A stretch of 64,000 nt of DNA from Cercis canadensis. Lineage: Eukaryota > Streptophyta > Magnoliopsida > Fabales > Fabaceae. Made by a program: the position numbers and the translations under genes. Under the pieces are notes generated by a model that saw nothing but the letters and a program-made list of their open reading frames with translations, was not told the DNA's origin and did no database searches. This document shows positions 1 through 12,000 of the stretch, one piece after another. Each line of letters starts with the position of its first letter. Within the stretch, counting starts at the first letter, position 1. The DNA lies in the NCBI GenBank assembly GCA_003255065.1, contig QAOA01000648.1:417072-481071 (forward strand), in the 5' to 3' direction.

Positions 1-3000
1 GTCATGAAATGGATAATTCTGACTTTTCACAAAATGGTGCCCTACAAGAAAGAGATGGTTGCTGTTCTATTTGGTTCCCTGAAGCTCCCAAAGGTTTTGC
101 TACACTGGGATGTGTAGTTACTCATGGAAGAACACCACCTCCTTTATCTTCTGCTTTTTGCATTCCATCTTCTTTAGTCTCTCCATGTTCATTAAGGGAT
201 TGTATCACAATCAACATCACTGATATGTAAGTGGAATTTACAGAGTATATTTTCTGTTGTGAGTCTGTTGTCAGCTGAAGTCATGGTTTTATTGTTTGAT
301 TTTTTTAGCCATGAGGTTTTATAGTAAAAACTAACAAACTTGTGTGTTAGTGTTGATTTAGTTTCTTCTATGTCAATGTCAGGTAATGATTTTGAAGTTA
401 TCAGTTTGTTTGACCATTTAAATTATATGTGGCATTGCTTATAAAATAAAGGAAACAAATTGACTTGATTTTGACATTACATTGGGTGTTCAGGTTATAG
501 CATTTGTACTTTACTGATTGTTGATTGAATTATGGCTCCCCCCTCCCCCCTTATGGAAACACAAGATTGTGTTTGTGATTTTGTGTATTAATTGCAGATG
601 TTCATCAAGTGTGGCATTCTGGCGAGTGGATAATTCTGTTGGCACTTTCTTGCCAGCCGATCCTGCTACCCTAAATTTAATGGGCAAGGCATATGAATTA
701 CGTCATGTTAAATATGATTTTCTGAAGGCATCACCAGCAGGAGCAAGTCTGGATGTCCGAACTCCTTCTGGTGGGTCTGGTGGGTATCAAAACTTACAAT
801 CGGACCAGTCAGCTGATGCAAACTCAAATAGGCGTTTTGAGCCTGTTGCTAGCTTTCAATTAGTATGGTGGAATCAGGGATCCAATTCTAGAAAGAGGTT
901 ATCCATATGGCGTCCGGTAGTCCCTGAAGGGATGGTATATTTTGGTGATATAGCTGTTAAAGGGTACGTGTGACACACTTAAAGTTCCCTTTCTTTTTCA
1001 TAGAAAATTTTAGCTTGTGTTTTTTGATCTTGTTCTTTACAACTTAGACTGAACTAATGTGGTCAGGTATGAGCCTCCAAACACCTGCATTGTTCTTCAT
1101 GACTCCAGGGACGAAAATCTTTTCAAAGCACCTCTAGATTTTCAGCTTGTTGGACAAATCAAGAAGCAGAGGGGAATGGAAAGTATTTCCTTCTGGCTTC
1201 CTCAAGCTCCTCCTGGCTTTGTTTCCTTGGGATGTGTTGCGTGTAAGGGCAAACCAAAGCAAAATGATATTGGCTCATTAAGATGCATGCGCAGTGATAT
1301 GGTCACTGGAGATCAATTTTTGGAGGAAAGTGTCTGGGATACATCTGATGCCAAGCATGCAACAGACCCATTTAGTATATGGGGTATTGGGAATGAGTTG
1401 GGGACCTTCATTGTCCGTGGTGGTTTCAAAAGACCCCCGAGAAGGTTTGCTTTGAAGCTTGCAGATTCTAATGTACCAAGTGGTTCAGATGTTACTGTCA
1501 TTGATGCTGGAATTGGAACGTTCTCAGCAGCACTTTTTGATGACTATGGTGGTTTGGTAAGAATATAATATTCTGTTTGTAGCTTTAGATAGGATACTAG
1601 CTAGTGTCTAATCTTATAATAGCATAAGCTTTTAGGATGAATGCTTCCTTAACACCTCTTTTACTGGTTCTTCGAAATATATTTTGAGTGAGTTACACTT
1701 AACTCTCTTGAGATTTGATGAAATTATAAGTACTTTGTTTTTTGTTTCAGAAATTACACATACCTCCCTTGTTTTAAACTTTATCATAACAAAACCCTTT
1801 AGAATTTCATATATTAGCCAAACTTCGCTTATTTTAAACTTTAATAATATAACATCCCTGGAAACCGGACCAGACCAGATGCTCCAACCATTAAACCGGT
1901 GAACTGGCCAGTTTACCCCTCTAGTTTTCATGTAAAACTGTTCTGAATTTAAAAAAAAAAACAGATTTAGACTGGAATAAACCTGTCGAACTCGTTTGAA
2001 CTGGCGGATTGGTACTTGTTTATCCATTTCAACAGTTTTGTGATTGGTAATGTAGCGATATATAAAACTGACACATCTTCACTTGAAAAAAGAAGAAGTT
2101 TGGGTTGGCCATGGGAAGGCTTGAACCCAGCTTCCTCCACACACTATGCATGGGCTTGCCACATCTTCACTTGTCTGAAAGTGTTGGAATAGATGTTGTT
2201 TGAGCTTTTGTATGCCATCTTGGTCATTCCCTGTAATCACAATGTCATCTACATAGACAACCAAGTAAATGAAGACTGAATGATCGGCCTCACTCCGAAT
2301 CATACCAAACGCTTGGACAACTACACTAAATCTCCCAAATCAAGCCCGTGGAGATTGTTTAAGTCCATAGAGAGATCGGAGAAGTTGACGCACCAATCTA
2401 GACTCCCCTTGAGCAACAAACCCAAGTGGTTGCTCTATATAGACTTCCTCCTGCAATTTGCCATGTAGAAAGGCGTTTTTAACATCGAGCTGATAAAGGG
2501 CCAGCGGTGAATGGCTGCCATAGAGAGAAAGAGGTGAACAAAGGCCATCTTGGCAACAGGAGAAAAAGTATCGCCATAGTCAAGGTCATAGATTAGGTAT
2601 ATCCCTTTGCAACCAGTTGAGCCTTCAGATGATCTATTTGGCCATTATGGCCAACTTTGACCGTATAAACCCAAGGACAACCAATTGTAGATTTACCACA
2701 TGGGAGAGGAACCAAATCCCAAGTGCTATTGCAGTCTAAGGCAGTCATTTCATCAATCATTGTCTTACGCCACCCTGGGTCAGAAAGAGCTTCACCTGTA
2801 TTTTTAGGAATCGAAACAGAAGACGAAGACGATACGAAGGTAGAATATGGTGGAGACAAACGGTGATAGCTCACAAAATTATAAATAGGGTGAGGGTTGT
2901 GAGTAGAACTAATACTTTTGCGGTCAGCAATGGAACGATCCATGTCAAAAACCGGAACTGGAGAAGCAACCGGAGCAAGACGTAAGTCTACTGGGTTAGT

Positions 3001-6000
3001 GGCAAGACTGTCATTAGTAGCAGGGTTCGGGTCAAGGTTGGCAGAGGAAAGTTAGGGCCGAGTCAGCAGAGGAAATAATCTGTGGAATAGGACTAATGAA
3101 AGAAATAGGAAGAAGATTAGCAACAGTAGAATGTTCTGGAACATTAGAATGTCCTGAAGATGGGAAGAATGAGGTTGTCTCAAAGGAAGTAACATCATGG
3201 GAGACTATATAACGTTTGAGTGCAGTAGAGAAACAACGATAACCTTTTTGCAAGCGGGAATAACCCAAAAAGACACATTTAAGAGATTTGGCTTGCAATA
3301 GGATTACCAATATGAGCAACAGAGGCTGTGGAGGTGGACTTCTTGGTCTCTCGGAATCACAGGAACTCATTATAGTCAGCAGCAAATACAGATACAACAC
3401 CAGATGAAGAATCATACTGTGCAACATTCACAGTCTTAGTAGGTCAACCATGAAGGAGAAAACAACGGTCCACTGTGTGGCCAATTTTATGGCAGTGAGT
3501 ACACCGAGGTCGATCCCTGTTTCGAGAACACTGATCACCACGTCTTCCCTTATCATCCTCTCGATGGTTCACCTGTGCTAGAATAGTAGAATCAGTCAGA
3601 GTAGCTGAAACAAAAACACTTGTAGGCACTGAAATATGAATCAGCTGCTCAAACATAGTTTCCATAGTAAGAACCACAAGATTGGCTAGAATTTGATTGC
3701 GAACCGAATCCAATTCAAATGCCAAGCCGGCAAGTGCAAGAACCATGAAGAATTTGCCATGATGTTCCTCTTGTTGTGCAACATCAATCAAAAAGGGGAT
3801 CATCTCATTGAATTCATGTTGAAGAGTCTCAATCTGCCCCAGATAGGTCTGCATATCCAGATCTTGTTTCTTAATCGTCTTCATACTGGAGACAACATTA
3901 TAAAGACAATTTATATCATTTGAGTAAAGCTTCTTGGCTTTGTGCCAAACTTCATAACAAGTACGATATTGGCCAACAAGAACACGATCAATAGACTGCC
4001 GGAGGACATTGCAAAGATATGCATCAACCTGTTTCCATTTAGGCTTATCCTTATCAGGGATATATTTAACTTGTTTTACCAAGTGTTTCTCATGGCCCTG
4101 GCCTAAGAACCACAACTCCATAGAAACAAACCATGTCATGTAGTTACCAGAACTAGTTAATTTTTTAGCACAGATAGTAGGAGTAGAAGATAGAGTGTGG
4201 AATGGTTGACAGGCAGTGGTATCAGTGTCTGAAGAAGCCATTCGGATCTATTGGTTTCAAAACAAAGTCCTAACCTTTAAAACAAGAAGAGAACAAAACT
4301 GATGCGATGCTGTTCAGGTCTGATAACACCAAAATAAGGGCAAGAATAGGTCGGAGGAGGGATCTGGAAGGTTTCACAGTGATTGGAGAATCCACGCTCC
4401 TCCACGTGTGGAAGAAGTTGTCAGCGTGTGGGAGTCACTCGCAGAGCATAGGACAGCTTGTGTGGGCACGTGCAGAGACGGACGGTGATGTGATTCTGGG
4501 GACTTGCCGGGCGGAGGCTTCTGGCTTTGATTGTGGATGTGGATTTTGAAAACTTGGATCCTAGGGTGGCTAGAAAGAGGCACAGCCACTAAACCCTAGT
4601 AATAAGAACACTGCTGGAGTAAAAGCACAGCAGGGGAGAGAATATTTACCATTGGAAAAGTGCACAGTGGGAAGGTAGAAATTTTTTTGTCACTAAAATT
4701 TCTCTGATATCATGTGAGAAATAGTGGAAGTGTGTGAGACCAGCTTCTCACATGTATTATTTATATTAGCTGCACAGTATAGACAAGCCTAATCATGGGC
4801 CAAATCACATCCTAGTTACAAGCCTAGATGGAATCTATAATAATAACAATATTCACAGTCAATCAATATTCTAATATTCTAACAATATATTTATATAGAA
4901 TGTATATAAATATAAAATTCCAGTTGAACCATGGCTGAATCACTAAATCATGAACCGGTTTGGTGACTGGTCTGGTTTTCAAAACATTGTTTCTAGTCCC
5001 ACATTGGAGAGAATTGAGGGTCTAACATGGTATATAAGGAAACAAGTGCCTAGTACTTGTAATTTGGCCTAAATTGTTTTGGGCCAGTAAACTCTTGGGT
5101 CATTACAAGTGGTTTCAAAGCCATGACCCTGTGATTTGTGGGCCATGATGGCACATATTGTGCATCCTTGGTCCGGCAAGGTAGAGAGGGCAGTGGGGTT
5201 ATTGAGGACAGTGGCAGGAACGTGGTTGGCCCTGCTTGGGGGAGTATGTAACATCCCAAGTTTCACTATGGAGAGATTGGAATGTGCTACATAGTATATA
5301 GGGAAACTAGGGTGTACTACTTGTAACTTCAGCCCAAGTATTTTGGGCCATGTGGTTAAGTCCAACAATTAATTTACTAGGCCAGCAGACTGGTTATTAA
5401 TTTATAATTGGCAACATAATGCTTAAAAACTGCTGGTATATTATAGCTGTCGAATTTGTAAGCCTTGATGTGGCTTTATTTTAATAAAAATTTATGTTGC
5501 TTTTGTATGAAATTTTTTGGTTGCCTTCTGTTGAAAATTTCTTGACCATGCTTTATCAAATGTTAGTTATCCTATGGACTCACTAGTACTTACATCAATG
5601 TGACCCTGCAGTCTTTGGTAGCTCCCTCTTAACTTTGTTTCTTTGACAGATGGTTCCATTGTTCAATATATCTTTGAATGGAATAACATTCAATTTGCAT
5701 GGAAGGACTGAGTATCTGAATTGCACAATCAGTTTCTCCTTGGCTGCCAGATCATATAATGATAAATATGAAACCTGGGAGCCTCTTGTCGAGCCAGTTG
5801 ATGGATTCTTAAGGTAAATTGCTTTGCGTTTCAAAATTGAAGAATTTTCATATCTTCAACTGCCTCTTGGTTTTTAAACCATTACATTTTAAGTTTAAGT
5901 TTCTATTGCCTGATTATAGTATCCTGTAGGTATCAATACGACCAGACTGCCCCAGGTGCAGTTTCTCAGTTACGTTTAACATCAACTGGAGATCTGAACT

Positions 6001-9000
6001 TGAATGTTTCAGTTTCTAATGCAAATATGATCATTCAAGCTTATGCTAGCTGGAACAACCTTAGCCATAGCCATGAATATTATAAGAATAGAGTAAATTT
6101 CCATTAAGCTCCCTTATATCTGTTGTCTTAAAATTTCCTTTCCCATTCTATTTTTCTTTTTTCATTTTTCGCTTGTTGATATCTTTTGTATATTTGTGCT
6201 AACATGATTACCTATTTCTTTTGTTGTTCTTTTGGTGGTGGGGGTTGGGTGCTGGTATATCCAATAGGATGAATTTTCTCCAACTTATGGGGGAAACTCT
6301 ATTATTGATACTCTTCACAAGAGAGATTATTATATAATCCCACAAAACAAGCTTGGTCAGGATATTTTCATCCGAGCTACTGAAGTAAGGGGTCTCGAAA
6401 GTATAATTAAGATGCCATCTGGGGATATGAAGCCTGTGAAAGTTCCTGTTTCAAAAAATATGCTTGATGCTCATTTGAATGGTAGACTTTGTAGAAAGAT
6501 TAGAACGATGTTGACAATTATTATCACAGATGGACAGGTATGATTTAGTTCTTTTGCCAATATATGATGTTAAGTTGACTGTGGCACTTATATTAATTTC
6601 CAATGCTCCCACACTTCTGCATATTTAGTTGCCCACACATTTTTAATATTTGTGATGCAGTTTCCTCAAGCTGAAGGCTCGGCTTCCCACCAATATACAG
6701 TGGCAATCCGCCTTATTCCTGACCAGAGCCTTCCTACTGAAGCATTGGTTCATCAACAGTGTGTTCGTACATGTGGAAGGAGCCCACATCAGCTACTGCA
6801 TTCTGATCTTGAATTAATCAAGTGGAATGAAATGTTTTTCTTCAGAATTGATTCCCTGGTACTTGATAATTAACCTACCTTCATCTGAATAAATTGTAAT
6901 ATTGCTTTTATCTGAGTGTACTATATTAATGTAACTCATACATAAATCTTGTTTTGGATTGATATTTATGCCCTTAAGCAGGTTGAGTTTTATTGTTTTC
7001 ATTTTGAGGGTTACTTGAACAGTTGTATAAAATTGCGTATTTTTACAGGATCACTACTCATTGGAATTAATTGTGACGGACATGAGTAAAGGTACCTCCT
7101 TGAAATTCTGTCCAAATGGGCCTGACCCAAGTGACATTAAATGCTTATAAATAATTGGGAAGTGATCTACTACCATTCCAGAAATCTGCAACTATTTATG
7201 CATCTAGGATCTAGCAATATTTTGGGGATCTTGGGTCTTTTTGATTATTTGTGTATATTCCTTTGGTATTTTGAGGCCTGAACTGTTTAAGCCACTTACA
7301 TTGCGTATCAAATTCATGTTTGGTTTTGTAGGTGATCCCATTGGATTCTTTTCAGCATCCTTGATCCAGATAGCAAGAACTATTGAGGAGGACTGCTCAT
7401 ATCCCAACAGTTTTGCAAATCAATTGAAGTGGATAGATTTATCTGCAGAAAATACCATGGTGAATGTTATATTTGGCTTTGCGTCCTTTTTTTTTTTTTT
7501 TTTGGAAACATTTATCTTATTGATGGCAAGTNTCTTTTTTTTTTTTTTTTTTGGAAACATTTATCTTATTGATGGCAAGTCACACAGAATTTTCAGGAAA
7601 ATCATCTTAAGTCACCTGGGAAAGTACGATGTGCCATAATAGTGCATAATTCTGAAGTTGAGAATGGCAGTCAATCCTGCATTAACAAGGACCATAAATC
7701 TGGGTTTATTCAAATCAGTCCTAGCAAGGAAGGTCCTTGGACCACTGTGAGGCTAAACTATGCTGCACCCTCTGCTTGTTGGCGGTTAGGCAATGATGTT
7801 GTTGCCAGTGAAGTTAGTGTGAAGGATGGCAACAGATATGTGAATATTAGGTCTCTGGTTTCTGTTCGTAATAATACTGATTTTGTGCTCAGTTTGTGCC
7901 TCACATCCAAAATTTTGCACAGCAGAAGAGTTCAGACAGATGATTATTTTGAAATTGAAAAGTACAATCCGCATACTGGTTGGGTTAGTAGCTTGGTTCA
8001 TCCTGGCCAGGATATCTCAGAAGCTGGAAAATCCGATCGGGTGAATGCTAATTCTTCATTCTCCTTGAACAACTGTTGCTAGCTGAATTTCTTTTTGTGT
8101 TCTCTTGCATTTTTGTTCTTCCCTTTTTCACCAAGTGATAATCACAGCCTTCACTTAAAATGTTCACAAAATCTTTCTGGGAAAAATCTCTTTCAGGGAA
8201 AATATCACTTCACTACAGGGATCAATTATGCATGGCAAGCCAAAGGACCACTTAAATTTTTTTAAAAGATACTAATCCAAGGTTCAATAATGTTATTTAG
8301 AACTTTAACATGCCCCTCACATTAAAGCTCGCTGGCTTAAAACGTAGACAATTAGGTTCACAGGCACATTATACTTTAGACCACTTAGTCAGCAAGAGTC
8401 TAATATCATGTCAACAGACCACTTCACCTAAAAGCTTATGCTATTGAAGTTCTAGAGTGGAATTTAAAGACAGGTTTTTGTTTAAAAAGAATAAAGAAGG
8501 TTTTATTAGAAATTTAGAAAGAGTTAGAGTTGCGGGGATATGATATCCTTCAAAAACAGCCATAAACAGAGAACTTAAAATAAATATTAGAAAAAGACTG
8601 CAGTGAATCAAAAGAGATATCCAATCCCTTTGGAAAACCGTAAAAGAAACCCATGAAAGAAGCCATGAGCTTTGATCCACAATGAAGACAAACTGAGTTT
8701 TAGAATTCATTTATGTTGATTTAAAGTTGGCCCAGAAAATGAAATTGAATTCTATATGGTCTCAATAATCAATGCAAAGTAAATTTTTCAGGAACCATTG
8801 TAGAATCAAAGAAGAAATATATATGAAGTTAGTAGGTTATAAGTGGTTAGTTTATCAGTTTGAATAGCTGTAGCATTGGCATGTCTAACGTTTGTCTATA
8901 ATGCAGGCTTTCCCTGGAGTTGATCTACCATCTGGTTGGGAATGGATCGATGATTGGCATTTGGATACCACGTCCACCAATACTGCTGATGGTTGGGTTT

Positions 9001-12000
9001 ATGCTCCTGATGTTGAGAGTTTGAGTTGGCCTCAATCCTTTGATCTTAAGGAGTTTGTGAATGCTGCTAGGCAAAGGAGATGGCTTAGAAGCAGGAAGCT
9101 AATATCAGATGATCTTAAGCAAGAAATATCTGTAGGGTTGCTGCAGCCTGGAGAAATCACACCACTTCCTCTTTCTGGCTTGACACAATCTGGACAATCT
9201 TTCTTGCAGTTAAGGCCTTGGACTGCTGCAAACCCCAGTGAGTACTCTTGGAGTACTGTTGTAGACAGGCCTAGTCAAACAGAGGATGCTGGTAAGCTAA
9301 AACAATGTTCTGAGATATGTGTTTCAGATCTCTCAGAGTCAGAGGAACTATTGTGCTGCAGTGAGGTGAATGGAACGTCAGGTGGTTCTTATAAGTTGTG
9401 GTTCTGTGTAAGCATACAAGCGACTGAGATTGCAAAAGATATCCATTCTGATCCTATTCAGGATTGGTGTTTGATGGTGAAATCTCCCCTATTAGTCAGC
9501 AATTTTCTTCCCCTTGCTGCTGAATATTCTGTTCTTGAGATGCAATCAAGTGGTCATTTTGTTGCATGCTCAAGAGGAATACTTTTATCGGGGAAAACCG
9601 TGCAGATATATAGTGCTGATATCAGAAACCCTTTGTTCTTATCATTACTTCCACAAAGGGGTTGGCTGCCTATACATGTAAGATATAGGGCCTATCCATT
9701 CTTTTTCTTTGTTTCTGTTACTCATAGTAATACTTTCTTTCTCATTTTCTGAACAGGAAGCTGTTCTGATATCCCATCCTCATGGAATTCCATCTAAAAC
9801 AATTAGTTTGAGAAGTTCAATATCTGGAAGGTTCTAAAGTTTGAATTTATTTTTTGGATGGTTAAAATTTTCCTTTTTTGTTTTTAGTAAATTATAGTCT
9901 CTAAATTATGAGTATTTTGGCTACATAGGTTTGTTGGTTTATACTATGCTTTTGACGGGTAGTTTAATTCTCTCCAAACCCATCTTATATGCAGGGTTGT
10001 CCAAATCATTCTTGAACAGAACTACGACAAAGAACACCAGTTGTTGGAAAAGACAATTAGAATCTATGCTCCTTATTGGTTAGGAGTCGCTAGATGTCCT
10101 CCACTTACATATCGGATTCTCGATATGGCAGGAAAAAGAAGCATGCCAACGATTACAGCTCGCTTCCAAACCAATAAGAAAAATGGATTAATCGTTGAGG
10201 AAATAACTGAAGAGGAAATATATGAAGGCTACACAATTGCATCTGCTCTGAACTTCAATATGTTGGCCCTTTCAGTTGCTATTGCTCAATCAGGCAATGA
10301 GTATTTTGGACCTGTTAAAGATCTTTCTCCTCTTGGTGATATGGTAACGTCAAAATTAATTTGTAGAGCTACTAAAAGTAAGTTCAAAGAGGGATTTTCT
10401 GAAGGATAATTTTTTTTTCATCCTTAGGATGGATCGCTGGATATCTATGCTTACAATGCTGATGGCAAGTGTTTGCGGCTTTTTATTTCTACAAAACCAT
10501 GCCCCCATCAATCTGTTCCCACAAAGGTAGTTACGAAAAATTGAGCTTACCATATATATATTGCGACGAAAAATATTACCAAGTAGTTAAGTCATGGTAT
10601 TCAACTTATCATTTCCTTTTCAGGTAATCTCTGTTCGACCATTTATGACTTTTACAAATAGACTTGGTCAAGACATATTCATTAAGTTGAGCGCTGAAGA
10701 TGAACCAAAGATTCTGCGTGCTTCTGATTCAAGGATCTCCTTTGTGTATCACGGAACAAGTGAACCCGAAAAACTCCAGGTTGGTTAACCGCAAGAGTTA
10801 ATAGCTGATATGTTGCTGTGATACTTGAGCTGTCATTTAATTTATTCAACATGCTTCTGGACACACATATAAAAACTTGGTTTCCGTATGATTTACTGGA
10901 ATGAAGTTGATAGAAATGGGAATGGAAGCGGGATATGTCATATATTTGATAGCAACTTTGTTATTGAATGTTCTTTTTCAGGAAAGGTATATCCCTTCGA
11001 CTGGGGCATTGGTCATTGTATCCAAAAGGGGTAGAAATCCTATTGCTATCTGATAAGAATATTTGGAATGTAATGTTACCCTCTTCCTTTTCCAAAATCA
11101 CAAAAATATTTTCGTTTCAGAAAGACTAAAAATGTTTTTGATAATATTACAAATTTAAAAATTATAATTATTATTGTATCATCTTTTATAAATTTAAAAA
11201 GGAAAATGCTTTTATTTATTATTATTATTATTATTATTTTAGTTTTAAATAATAAAAATGTTTATATATTGCAAATATTTATTTGTTATATTTTATTACA
11301 ATTTTTATCAATTTTAATAAAATGACATTCTAAATATTTTATTATTTAAATTATATTTCAAGATAAGTATTATAAATTTAATGCAATATTTTATTGTTTC
11401 ATAAATTTATAGATTAAAATTTATAAAGGTATTTTTATCATGAGTTGAGACCGAGGTTGTTACTGTCATTGTATTTATGGTTATATGTGGGTAAATGTAA
11501 TACTTTTATAAATTAAAGAAACTAATATACTATCTTTGTTAAGAATAAGGACATTGTGGTCATTTAGTTGTTTTTGCTTTTCTCAAAGTTCTTCAAACTT
11601 GACAGACTTATTGGTCTAACCAGAAAATAGATGAACTAGTGCTGGTTCAGCCAATCCCCTGTTTGTTGTCATGGCAGCAGCTACCAGGACATTGGTTCAT
11701 GTTATGTAAGAGAAATGCTGTTAGAGAGATAAAACGGCATAGCTGGGAATCAAACCCAGCTACTTAGGTTGTGAGGCAAAAGATGTTGCCATATAGCCAA
11801 CTTGCCTCTTGGTGTATATAGTGCATACAGTTACTGCAGAAAGGGTGCACATTGATAAAAGATAGGGATTAAAAATTCAATATAGTGCATATATATAGTA
11901 ATTCGTGTAAAACAAGAAATTAAAATTAATTATATTATAGATTATTTAATTGATATAGTTAATAAAAATACTTTTAAGAATAAGTTAGCAAAAAAATTAT

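Larger units (their letters stand above)
1861..4989. repeat. Possible non-autonomous hAT-like element split by a copia insertion
   Basis: The left piece at 1861-1920 reads GAAACCGGACCAGACCAG and later ATTAAACCGGTGAACTGG. The right piece at 4921-4989 reads TGAACCGGTTTGG and ends in GGTCTGGTTTTCAAAACATT. The two ends are roughly inverted and of the common plant 'aaccggtt...' type. The copia piece lies between them. The match is degenerate and I see no clear target duplication, so this is tentative. A similar right end may occur at about 12050-12130. Confidence 0.3.
1557..5649 (+). other. VPS13 intron loaded with retroelement fossils
   Basis: This 4.1-kb intron contains degenerate AT-rich repeats (about 1690-1860), ends of a possible DNA transposon (1861 and 4989), a truncated copia element (2160-4884) and a TRIM (4988-5367). 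The remainder, 5368-5649, shows nothing I recognise. Confidence 0.8.

Noticed and set aside
5050-5368. Two overlapping minus-strand frames of 69 and 99 codons
   Set aside because: They fall inside the non-coding TRIM and show no family match.
10982-11053. Possible extra VPS13 exon after TTTTTCAG at 10982 (about 22 open codons)
   Set aside because: It runs to an in-frame stop without a good donor, and the conserved sequence continues directly from the exon ending 10779 to the exon at 12657 in phase.
11735-11812. Functional tRNA gene
   Set aside because: The T-arm is good but the ends cannot form an acceptor stem and no anticodon arm is convincing; kept only as a SINE-like relic.
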